This document shows, piece by piece, positions 16,034-22,931 of a stretch of 24,637 nucleotides of DNA. The translations under genes were made by a program, and so were the position numbers. Where the stretch lies: assembly GCA_934796775.1 (NCBI GenBank), contig CAKVPH010000025.1:1-24637 (forward strand). The letters are read 5' to 3'. This DNA comes from an uncultured Clostridia bacterium. Lineage in GTDB: Bacteria; Bacillota; Clostridia; Christensenellales; Borkfalkiaceae. A model generated the notes under the pieces. The model did not search any database, had not been told where the DNA came from, and saw nothing but the letters and a program-made list of their open reading frames with translations. Positions within the stretch are counted from its first letter, which is position 1, and each line of letters begins with the position of its first letter.

Positions 16034-17116
16034 TTAATTTTTAGGCGCGGCTTTGTAAAACGGAAGCGCAACTACGCTTGCCGAAAGCAGTTTCCCGCGC
16101 ACCGAAACGAACATTTCGTTTATGTATGCTTTCTCCTTTTTTACGCGTGCCATGGCGTAAGCCCCGTTTAAAGTGGGACAAAAGCCGCCCGACGTGATAA
16201 AGCCTATTTTTTCGCCGTTTTTATCAAATACGTCGGCATGCTCGCGCGCAATGCCGCGATCGTTTATTTTTAAACCTATACGGCAATATTCAATCTCGCC
16301 CGAAAGCGCGTTTTCGCCGATAAAGCCAAGCCCTTGTTTTACGGCAAAATCAACGCCGACTTCGTTTGCTTTAAAATCCTTTGTAAGCTCGTGACCATAT
16401 AAAGTCATGGCGCATTCAAAGCGTAAAGTATCGCGCGCGCCAAGCCCTACGGGAGTAATTCCGTATTCTTTGCCGGCATCTGAAAGCGCGCGGTAAACTT
16501 TAACGGCGTCTTCGTTTTTAAGGTAAATTTCATAACCGGCTTCGCCCGTATAACCCGTAGTGGAAACAAGGCACTTTGCACCCGCCACCGTTACGTCTTT
16601 TACAAAATTGTAACGCTTTTTGGGAAGCTTATCGATATCAGTTAATTTTGAAATAATTTTTTCGGATAAAGGTCCTTGCAATGCGATTTGCGAAATATGT
16701 TCGGATACGTTTTTTGCAATGCCTTTTATCGTATGTTCTTTTATCCACTCGTAATCTTTATCCGTGTTTGCGGCATTTACGACGAGCAGATATTTTTCGC
16801 TATTGAATTTGTATATTATAAGGTCGTCTACTATTCCGCCGTCGGGATAAAGCATCAAAGCGTAGCGGCACTGCCCCTCGTACATATCTGCCACCGAATT
16901 AGTAACAAGCTTTTGTAAAACTTCGGTCGCGTTTTTGCCTTCGAATATAATTTCGCCCATATGCGAAACGTCAAAAAGACCGGCGCGGGTACGCACAGCC
17001 GCATGCTCGTATAATATTCCGTTTTCGTAGTTCACGGGCAAAAGCCAGCCCGCAAATTCAACTATTTTTCCGCCCAGACGAACGTGTTCGTCATAAAGTG
17101 CAGTCTTTTTCGCCAT
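16034..17116 (-). CDS. gcvT: Glycine cleavage system T protein (aminomethyltransferase)
   Basis: GcvT releases ammonia from the aminomethyl-lipoyl arm of GcvH and forms 5,10-methylene-tetrahydrofolate. The 360-residue protein shows HVRLGGKIVEFAGW near the start, AGLFDVSHMGEI, TTGYTGEAGYEIY and GLGARDTLRFE, all characteristic. ATG 17116 lies inside the end of lplA (26-bp overlap) and has CGGAGAG upstream, so translation should be coupled with lplA. A 62-bp gap separates it from gcvH; no terminator is seen there. Confidence 0.97.
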   Translation of the reverse strand: MAKKTALYDEHVRLGGKIVEFAGWLLPVNYENGILYEHAAVRTRAGLFDVSHMGEIIFEGKNATEVLQKLVTNSVADMYEGQCRYALMLYPDGGIVDDLIIYKFNSEKYLLVVNAANTDKDYEWIKEHTIKGIAKNVSEHISQIALQGPLSEKIISKLTDIDKLPKKRYNFVKDVTVAGAKCLVSTTGYTGEAGYEIYLKNEDAVKVYRALSDAGKEYGITPVGLGARDTLRFECAMTLYGHELTKDFKANEVGVDFAVKQGLGFIGENALSGEIEYCRIGLKINDRGIAREHADVFDKNGEKIGFITSGGFCPTLNGAYAMARVKKEKAYINEMFVSVRGKLLSASVVALPFYKAAPKN

Positions 17117-18233
17117 AATCGCTCTCCGTAATCAATGATAATAAGTCAGAAATAACTAATTTGCATTCTTCGCTTTCAAAAATATCCGAATCGTTTTTTT
17201 TAATATCATTCAAAATTAAATCGGGTTTTAATTGCAATGTGCTTTTGTTGTTAAGCGTTTTTTCAAGCGCGTCTACTACTTTTGGGTAAAGTCCGTCCGT
17301 TTCAAACACAACCGAATTTATATTTTTACATTCGTCGGTTTTATAATATGCGGCGGCTATGCCCCAACTAAATTGTTTTTCGGCTTTTTTTACAAAAACA
17401 CGCCACTTTTTATAAAGATAGTCATCGGAAGATATATATTTTTTGCGACTTTCTATCTCGCCGGAAAAATCAAGCTCCGTTACGTCATTTACAGCGTTTT
17501 GTTTTTCTGCGGATTTTTGTTGCTCCGAAGATAAAGCTTTTTGTTGCTCCGAAGATAAAGCTTTTTGTTGCTCCGAAGATAAAGCTTTGATAGAAAATTC
17601 TTTTTTATACTCTTCGCTGAATGCGTCAAATAAGCGTTGTTTTAAATCGCTTAACGAAAAATCTGCGAATTCGCAGAGATTTTTTACCCTTGAACGCACC
17701 GACGATACGCCTTTTTTTGCAAGTTTTATTTTTTTAGGCGTTAAATATCCCGAAAGCGCGGTAAAATCTGCATTTATAAGCAGCGTTCCGTGATGAAGCG
17801 AATGAGTTTTGCCTTTATAAAACGCATTACCGGATATTTTAAATCCGCCTACCGTAAGATCGTTTCTTCCGGTAGGTTCGGCTGAGATACCAAAAGTTTT
17901 TAAAGCCGAACAAATTACTTTAAGCTGTCGGCTTACGTTATACAACGAGTTTGGCATAATAAACGAAAAATTCAGATTTCCGCCGTCGTGGTATACTGCA
18001 CCGCCGCCTGTTATTCGGCGCGCCAAATGCACGCCGTTTTTTTGCATAGCCACTAAATCACACTCTGAAAAAGGGTTCTGATTTGCGCCTATAACGACGG
18101 TTGGCTCGTTTGCCCAAAGAAAAAAATACGCCGTATTTTTTTCCGCTTTTGTAAGCATTACGGTTTCAGCCGCAAGGTTCAAATACGGATTTGTAATATC
18201 GGATTTTATTTTTTTGCAAGCATTTTTTTGCAT
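17091..18233 (-). CDS. lplA: Lipoate-protein ligase
   Basis: LplA attaches free lipoate to the lysine of carrier proteins, using ATP. Here the obvious target is GcvH. The 380-residue protein has RRITGGGAVYHD (72-83), a lipoyl-AMP binding motif, and FKISGNAFY (131-139), where Lys132 corresponds to the catalytic lysine. The C-terminal accessory domain (about 250-380) is present. Three identical KALSSEQQ units (216-239) sit between the two parts. No other start codon fits: family homology is needed from SDITNPYLNLA onward. ATG 18233 has no ribosome site and coincides with the predicted transcription start, so this first gene of the gcv operon looks leaderless. Confidence 0.93.
   Translation of the reverse strand: MQKNACKKIKSDITNPYLNLAAETVMLTKAEKNTAYFFLWANEPTVVIGANQNPFSECDLVAMQKNGVHLARRITGGGAVYHDGGNLNFSFIMPNSLYNVSRQLKVICSALKTFGISAEPTGRNDLTVGGFKISGNAFYKGKTHSLHHGTLLINADFTALSGYLTPKKIKLAKKGVSSVRSRVKNLCEFADFSLSDLKQRLFDAFSEEYKKEFSIKALSSEQQKALSSEQQKALSSEQQKSAEKQNAVNDVTELDFSGEIESRKKYISSDDYLYKKWRVFVKKAEKQFSWGIAAAYYKTDECKNINSVVFETDGLYPKVVDALEKTLNNKSTLQLKPDLILNDIKKNDSDIFESEECKLVISDLLSLITESDYGEKDCTL
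17514..17585. repeat. Three perfect 24-bp tandem repeats inside lplA
   Basis: Units at 17514-17537, 17538-17561 and 17562-17585 are identical. Being a multiple of three, each adds eight residues (KALSSEQQ) without changing frame. They encode a hydrophilic linker between the catalytic and accessory domains. Perfect identity suggests recent expansion by slippage. Confidence 0.97.
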
Positions 18234-18239
18234 AGTTAT

Positions 18240-18268
18240 ATTGTACTAAAAAAAACAAGATTTGTAAA
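18240..18268 (-). promoter_or_regulatory. Promoter of lplA-gcv operon (leaderless)
   Basis: Minus strand: TTTACA (18268-18263), 17-bp spacer, TACAAT (18245-18240). Counting the last -10 base as -7 puts +1 at 18233, the A of the lplA start codon. The area up to the ogg gene holds only the ogg terminator; no glycine riboswitch motif was seen. Confidence 0.72.
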
Positions 18269-18311
18269 TAGATTTTATGAAAAAAAGCTGTTTTTGTTAA
18301 AACCTGCAAAA

Positions 18312-18348
18312 AATTATAAAAAAACAAAAAGGCGTGCCAAAGCACGCC
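18312..18348 (-). terminator. Terminator of the glycosylase gene
   Basis: Minus strand: GGCGTGC-TTTG-GCACGCC followed by TTTTTGTTTTTTT. It lies about 95 bp after the stop codon at 18444. Confidence 0.88.
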
Positions 18349-18443
18349 GTAAACGTTGTATTTTATAAGTTGATATTTTTGCAGTAAAAAATTATATCTA
18401 AATAAAAAAACTAAATGTTAAAAATAAAAAGTTAAGTATATAG

Positions 18444-19289
18444 CTAATTATCTTTTTTACCTTCGCCTAAGCGTTTATAATAAAATAAGTATTGCTGAAA
18501 AAAGCCTGAATCCATGCCGAATTTACTTACAAAATACGACGAGATCTTTTTGCGGCTCTTTTCTTCGCCGTTGAAATTTTCGCGATATATGCGCTCTACC
18601 CAGACGTCTGCGGGAAAACTGTCGGTTTTATGGAAACCGAAAAGACAGACGCAGTCTGCTACCTTTTCACCTATGCCCTTTATTTTTAAAAGCCGCTCAC
18701 GCATTTTTTCGGCGTTTAAAGATTTTAGTTCGTCTATAAGTCCGCCCTCTATTGCCGAACATATTCCCGAAACATAATCCGCACGATAACCAAGCCCTAT
18801 GTCTTTAAGCTCTTTTAAAGAAAGCTTTTTTATATCCTCAAAAGAGGGAAAAGCATAGTAACTTTCGCCGTAAAAATCTTGTTTTTTGCCGCAATAAACG
18901 CAAAGTTTTTCAATAATGCTTTTTATTCTGGGTATATTGTTGTTTTGCGAAATCATGAACGAAAAAAGCATTTCTTCGGAGTTTTGGCAAAGTATTCTTA
19001 CACCCTTGCCAAAGTCTGCCGCATGAGATAAAAATTCGTATCCGCTGTTTTTTGCGCGGTTATAAATCGCGCCGTAATCGGTATCAAGATCAAAATACGT
19101 GCGGAAATATTCTTCGTCTTCTTCCTTGCAATATATGATCGTTTTATCGTTTTCGGTAAAAATTTTACACGCTTTATCCTGCGATTTTAAAAAATAGCCG
19201 TTACTGCCGAGTGTAAACCTGAAAACTTGTCCGCATAAAAGCGTATCTGCGGCGTTAAAAAATTCGCTGTCAAATTCTAATTTTTTCAT
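18444..19289 (-). CDS. ogg: 8-oxoguanine DNA glycosylase / AP lyase (OGG1 type)
   Basis: The enzyme cuts out 8-oxoguanine opposite cytosine and nicks the abasic site (base-excision repair). The 281-residue protein has CGQVFRF (19-25), an OGG1-type N-terminal motif, MISQNNNIPRIKSI (112-125) and the helix-hairpin-helix GIGEKVADC (205-213), where Lys209 is the expected catalytic lysine. Asp228 in SFPADVWVERI is the second catalytic residue. It is a single-gene unit: terminators lie on both sides. ATG 19289 has no recognisable ribosome site in the AT-rich leader. An alkylbase (AlkA-like) glycosylase is the alternative, but Lys209 argues for OGG. Confidence 0.9.
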   Translation of the reverse strand: MKKLEFDSEFFNAADTLLCGQVFRFTLGSNGYFLKSQDKACKIFTENDKTIIYCKEEDEEYFRTYFDLDTDYGAIYNRAKNSGYEFLSHAADFGKGVRILCQNSEEMLFSFMISQNNNIPRIKSIIEKLCVYCGKKQDFYGESYYAFPSFEDIKKLSLKELKDIGLGYRADYVSGICSAIEGGLIDELKSLNAEKMRERLLKIKGIGEKVADCVCLFGFHKTDSFPADVWVERIYRENFNGEEKSRKKISSYFVSKFGMDSGFFQQYLFYYKRLGEGKKDN

Positions 19290-19330
19290 TTGTTTTATTT
19301 TTTAGTTTGCGTCTATGCAAATTTTTAAGA

Positions 19331-19366
19331 TAAAAATAAAACCGAAAGCTTTTACACCTTCGGTTT
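19331..19366 (-). terminator. Terminator of rplU-rpmA
   Basis: Minus strand: AAACCGAAGG pairs with CTTTCGGTTT, followed by TATTTTTA. It lies 14 bp after the rpmA stop codon. Confidence 0.8.
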
Positions 19367-19379
19367 AATATTTTACTTA

Positions 19380-19652
19380 TTATTCGGCGTAAACGCTTAC
19401 TTGTTTTTTATCTCTTCCGAGTCTTTCGAATTTAACTACTCCGTCGGAAAGAGCGTAAAGCGTATCGTCGCTGCCGATACCTACGTTTTTACCGGGATGA
19501 ATCTTGGTTCCTCTTTGACGAACAAGAATGTTGCCGGCTAAAACTGCCTGACCGTCGGCACGCTTAGCGCCTAATCTTTTGGACTGGCTGTCACGACCGT
19601 TTCTACTGCTACCTACACCTTTTTTATGAGCAAATAAACTAATTAAAAACAT
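19380..19652 (-). CDS. rpmA: 50S ribosomal protein L27 with N-terminal extension
   Basis: L27 lies at the peptidyl-transferase centre. The 90-residue protein has the conserved KKGVGSSRNGRDSQSKRLG and RQRGTKIHPGKNVGIG. MFLISLFA precedes HKKGVG; in Firmicutes such an extension (usually ...LQFFA) is removed by the Prp protease so that the new N-terminus can reach the active site. Here the extension is short, with LFA instead of FFA. ATG 19652 follows AAGGAGG by 11 bases. The usual prp gene between rplU and rpmA is absent: only 16 bp separate them. A terminator follows, so obgE is not downstream either. Confidence 0.97.
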   Translation of the reverse strand: MFLISLFAHKKGVGSSRNGRDSQSKRLGAKRADGQAVLAGNILVRQRGTKIHPGKNVGIGSDDTLYALSDGVVKFERLGRDKKQVSVYAE

Positions 19653-19668
19653 AATTTTTTATTCCTCC

Positions 19669-19977
19669 TTATAAAGCCGCGATCTCGTCGATTCTGACTG
19701 CCGTGAAAGGCTGTCTGTGACCGTGTTTTCTTCTTTCGTTCTTTTTGGCTTTGTACTTGTAAACTATAACCTTTTTGGACTTATCCTGTACGGTTACCTC
19801 GCCAACTGCTTTGAATCCTTCGGCATCTTTTCCTACTTTGATACCCGATTCGTCTGAAACGAGAAGCACTTTGAATTCTACTTTTTCGCCAACTTCTTTA
19901 TTAAGTTTTTCGAACCTGATAACGTCGCCTACTTTTGCAGTGTATTGCTTGCTTCCGTTTTCGATGATTGCATACAT
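19669..19977 (-). CDS. rplU: 50S ribosomal protein L21
   Basis: L21 binds 23S rRNA in the large subunit. The 102-residue length and the start MYAIIENGSKQYTAKVGDV and the end KKNERRKHGHRQPFT are typical. ATG 19977 has AGGAGG 11 bases upstream. It is the first gene of a two-gene transcript with rpmA, behind a consensus promoter and a structured leader of about 80 nt that may allow feedback control. Confidence 0.98.
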   Translation of the reverse strand: MYAIIENGSKQYTAKVGDVIRFEKLNKEVGEKVEFKVLLVSDESGIKVGKDAEGFKAVGEVTVQDKSKKVIVYKYKAKKNERRKHGHRQPFTAVRIDEIAAL

Positions 19978-20058
19978 CTTACAAAAATCCTCCTGTCTAA
20001 GCTCGCCGTATTCTTAAGGCGGCACTATAGCGCACTTTATTGCCCGATACGAGCGGTC
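19978..20058 (-). promoter_or_regulatory. Structured rplU leader (possible L21 leader RNA)
   Basis: The transcript from about 20058 to the start codon can pair GCTCG with CGAGC over a long range and form an inner hairpin GCCG-CCTTAAGAATA-CGGC, just before the AGGAGG site. Firmicutes L21 leaders are a known autoregulatory RNA family located here. Match to that family was judged by position and fold only, not by alignment. Confidence 0.5.
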
Positions 20059-20064
20059 TTTATT

Positions 20065-20093
20065 ATATTATCAAAATAAAAATATATTGTCAA
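20065..20093 (-). promoter_or_regulatory. Sigma-A promoter of rplU-rpmA
   Basis: Minus strand: TTGACA (20093-20088), 17-bp spacer, TAATAT (20070-20065); start near 20058. Confidence 0.85.
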
Positions 20094-20164
20094 TCGTTTT
20101 TTTTTAATTTTAAAAAATAACACCGCATAATTTTTTTTGACCGTACCATACTATCATACGAACT

Positions 20165-20605
20165 ATGGATAACAACAATAAAATCACCGAAACGGTATTA
20201 AAAAACAGTTACAAAAACGCACAAATGGCTCTTTTATCGCTTGACGACGTTATTAAAGTTGCTAAAGGAGCGTTAAAAGAAGAACTTTTAAACGAACGCG
20301 AAGGCTATGAAAAAATCATAACGGATATCTCCGTTATTGCACACGGCAAAAACATAGAACTTTCAAGCGTTAATACAATGCAAAAAACTATGGTTGCGGC
20401 TTCTATTTCGATGAAAACAATGATGGACGATTCTGACTCGCATATTGCCGAAATGACGCTTAAAGGTACTATTATGGGCGTTACCGAACTTATTAAAGAT
20501 ATTTCGGAATTCGGGCATATGCTCGATAAAGACGTTTACGACCAAATAAAAATTCTAAAAGAATTTGAAGAACAATGTGAAGAAAACTTAAAAAAATATC
20601 TGTAA
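20165..20605 (+). CDS. Small acidic helical protein, unknown function
   Basis: This is the only full protein gene on the plus strand. The 146-residue product has no signal peptide or membrane helix and looks entirely alpha-helical, with alternating Leu/Ile/Met and charged residues that could form a helical bundle of ferritin-like or coiled-coil type. No catalytic or metal motif was recognised; there are few histidines (three). ATG 20165 lacks a ribosome site. A -10-like TATCAT at 20152-20157 would put transcription start at 20164, so it may be leaderless, but no good -35 supports this. It is divergent from rplU. The hairpin at 20686-20723 may end its transcript. Confidence 0.75.
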   Translation: MDNNNKITETVLKNSYKNAQMALLSLDDVIKVAKGALKEELLNEREGYEKIITDISVIAHGKNIELSSVNTMQKTMVAASISMKTMMDDSDSHIAEMTLKGTIMGVTELIKDISEFGHMLDKDVYDQIKILKEFEEQCEENLKKYL

Positions 20606-20675
20606 TTTTTCTCCTTAATTATATTTTTCCTCTATTATATATAATGTTTTTTACAAAAGAAAATTTTATTGCCGC

Positions 20676-20723
20676 AAAAGAAAAAGCCCGCGTACTTCCC
20701 TGTTTTAAGGGAAATATGCGGGC
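20676..20723 (-). terminator. Terminator of the lipoprotein pair
   Basis: Minus strand: long stem GCCCGCATATTTCCCTT pairing with AGGGAAGTACGCGGGC with internal mismatches, followed by TTTTTCTTTT. It may also stop the convergent plus-strand gene. Confidence 0.85.
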
Positions 20724-20751
20724 GATTATTTATTTGTTTAAGATATAAAGC

Positions 20752-22839
20752 TTATAATGAGATTGCAGACGAGTACCAGTCTTCGCCGAGCCAGTAAAAA
20801 CGTGTATCGCCGAATACGTGGCTGTATGCCGCAGGATCGGGAATATAGCTTTGAAAATCGCTTTCGCTTTCAAATATAACAGGTAATAACATTTCATCTT
20901 TGAAAACGTAGTACGAACTTTCGCCTTCTTCATTGACATATTTGAAAAAACAATAATCGGCATTGCCGGGGTTTACAAATTCGCCTTTTTCCTGAATATA
21001 TTCGTCTAAATAAGCATATAAATCACTTAAAACTACGTCTTTTTTCCCGCCGAAAACTTTATTTAAAGCCTCAGTAAAATTAACGAACGTAATTTTAGAA
21101 AGCTCTTCCATAAGTTTTTCGTTTTTAGTGCCGCCGTCAAAAAGCGATTTTACGTCTTTAACCTTAAAGCCTTTTATAGGAGTTAAAATCAAATCTTCGT
21201 CAAGACCGAAAAAGTTGCCGTCAAAATATTCGTTATCAACTTCTTCAAGTGTCTTTTCGGCAAAGACAGGATCTAAAGTGCCGAGATTTCCGCCTAATAC
21301 GTCACCGATAAATTTCTTTACTGCCGCAACGGTGTTTTCGTCGGTATGCAAATCAGTCAATAAAGTTTCAACAGCTGCCAAAAAGGCTTCTTCGGAAGTA
21401 GCCTTAATATCGGAAATAATCCTTGTTACGGTACTGCTGCGATAAAGAGTTTTTAAAGCTTTTATTATCGCTTTTTCTTCTTTTAAACCATCGTTTCCGA
21501 TATATTGTTCTGCTATAAAGTCAACAAGGTCGCCCGCAAAATCCAGCACGGAGCCGATGCTACCGTCGGTATTCAATTCAGGCTGCGCCAAAGTGCCGCC
21601 AAATAATGAATTCAACATTGATTTTGCGCTTATAACAAGATTATAACTCTGCGGATAGAACGAGCTGACCATTTCGCCGGCAAAATCAAAAATTTCACTT
21701 AAGTTAGCGTTTACAACGTAAGATACCATATCTTTTGCTAAAGTATCGCCAAAGAATGCTCTGATATATTCTTCGATTTTGGCCCAGGCAACCGTTTCGG
21801 TTTCGCCTTCTGCGGGTTCTTTGCCGAATAATTCTTTTGCCTTATTGATTACTTCAATAACAAAATCCGAAGCTTTAACGTTTTCGCCACATTCGGGAGC
21901 ACCTACGGTTCCGCCTACTTTTCCTTCTAAAAACTCAACGAAATCGTCAATTTTTGCGTAGTAAGCAGATTTTGCAGCTTCGTCGGTCGTACCGTCTTCA
22001 CCTATAAACGTAGCGTTAGCTTTTACTATTGCGGCTAAATCTTCAATCAATGCGGATACAGAAGTTTCGCCGTCTATAGTAACGCTGCTTAAAGTACCGG
22101 TTAAAAGGTGCTTTAAGAAAGTTATGTAAAGCTGTGCGTCGGTTTCGCTGCCGCTTGTTGCCGTAAAAGAGTAGATTAAAGCAACGCCGTCGAGCATGGT
22201 ATCAACTGGCATTTTGCTGTATTCTGTCTTTAAATATTCATAATTGCCCTTACACATATCGTTGAAATTTTCAACGGTCATATCCAGAAGGGGCTTGAAT
22301 GCGGCGAGCATATCCTGCGGCATCTGTCCGAGCATGGTATCAACAGTGATTGAAAACGGCGATAAAACGGCGTTTACAAATTTTTGTTTTCCGAACGCCT
22401 TTAATTGAGCGTCTGAAAGTTCAAGCGCTTTGCCTGACAGGACTTCGTGATTGTATATAGCGTTTGCAAGAGCGGAAAATTTTGTGCCGTTGGATAAATA
22501 CCAGTTACCGTCCGAATAATAATTGAACATAAACTGTTTTCCGAACGATTCTTTTAAAATATCGCCGAGCATTACACCCTGCAAAGTTTTACGTTCAAGT
22601 ATAGAATAATCGTCCTTTGCATTTATTACGTCTGCTACGGTAATTGCCTGAGAATTTTCCTGAATAATTGCGTTTACGTCACGTTTGACAACTTCGGGAG
22701 TTTCCACAACGGAAGAACTTGACGAAGAAGAGAATGACGACGACGAATTATTATCATTCGGTTTTTTGCATCCGACAATCGTTAAAACGCATGCAATGCT
22801 TAAAACGACCGTCAAAAGAATAGCAAGTAGTCTTTTCAT
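20752..22839 (-). CDS. Large poly-serine lipoprotein, paralogue of the 22932 product
   Basis: This 695-residue protein has a lipoprotein signal with Cys24 (TIVGCKK), then a serine linker (about 32-43). The mature part is acidic and mostly helical. Near its start are GVMLGDIL (88-95) and YYSDGNWYLSNGTKFSALAN (107-126). The neighbouring gene has the same two blocks in the same order, so the two are tandem paralogues. No known domain or catalytic motif was recognised. The product should be anchored on the outer membrane face. ATG 22839 follows AGGAG at nine bases. A 92-bp gap after the upstream paralogue holds no terminator, so both are probably one transcript. Confidence 0.85.
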   Translation of the reverse strand: MKRLLAILLTVVLSIACVLTIVGCKKPNDNNSSSSFSSSSSSSVVETPEVVKRDVNAIIQENSQAITVADVINAKDDYSILERKTLQGVMLGDILKESFGKQFMFNYYSDGNWYLSNGTKFSALANAIYNHEVLSGKALELSDAQLKAFGKQKFVNAVLSPFSITVDTMLGQMPQDMLAAFKPLLDMTVENFNDMCKGNYEYLKTEYSKMPVDTMLDGVALIYSFTATSGSETDAQLYITFLKHLLTGTLSSVTIDGETSVSALIEDLAAIVKANATFIGEDGTTDEAAKSAYYAKIDDFVEFLEGKVGGTVGAPECGENVKASDFVIEVINKAKELFGKEPAEGETETVAWAKIEEYIRAFFGDTLAKDMVSYVVNANLSEIFDFAGEMVSSFYPQSYNLVISAKSMLNSLFGGTLAQPELNTDGSIGSVLDFAGDLVDFIAEQYIGNDGLKEEKAIIKALKTLYRSSTVTRIISDIKATSEEAFLAAVETLLTDLHTDENTVAAVKKFIGDVLGGNLGTLDPVFAEKTLEEVDNEYFDGNFFGLDEDLILTPIKGFKVKDVKSLFDGGTKNEKLMEELSKITFVNFTEALNKVFGGKKDVVLSDLYAYLDEYIQEKGEFVNPGNADYCFFKYVNEEGESSYYVFKDEMLLPVIFESESDFQSYIPDPAAYSHVFGDTRFYWLGEDWYSSAISL

Positions 22840-22931
22840 AATAATTTCTCCTGTATTTATTTTTACTTTTTACAGCGCAAGCTTTATCTCTTACGCCGAA
22901 ATAACCGCAAATTTGTTTATGAATTTAGTTG

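Noticed and set aside
18234..18443. Possible glycine riboswitch before the gcv operon
   Set aside because: Only a terminator hairpin and AT-rich sequence are present, and the promoter start coincides with the lplA ATG, leaving no leader.
20644..20754. Short plus-strand frame starting MFFTKENF
   Set aside because: It runs through the terminator of the lipoprotein pair and has no ribosome site.
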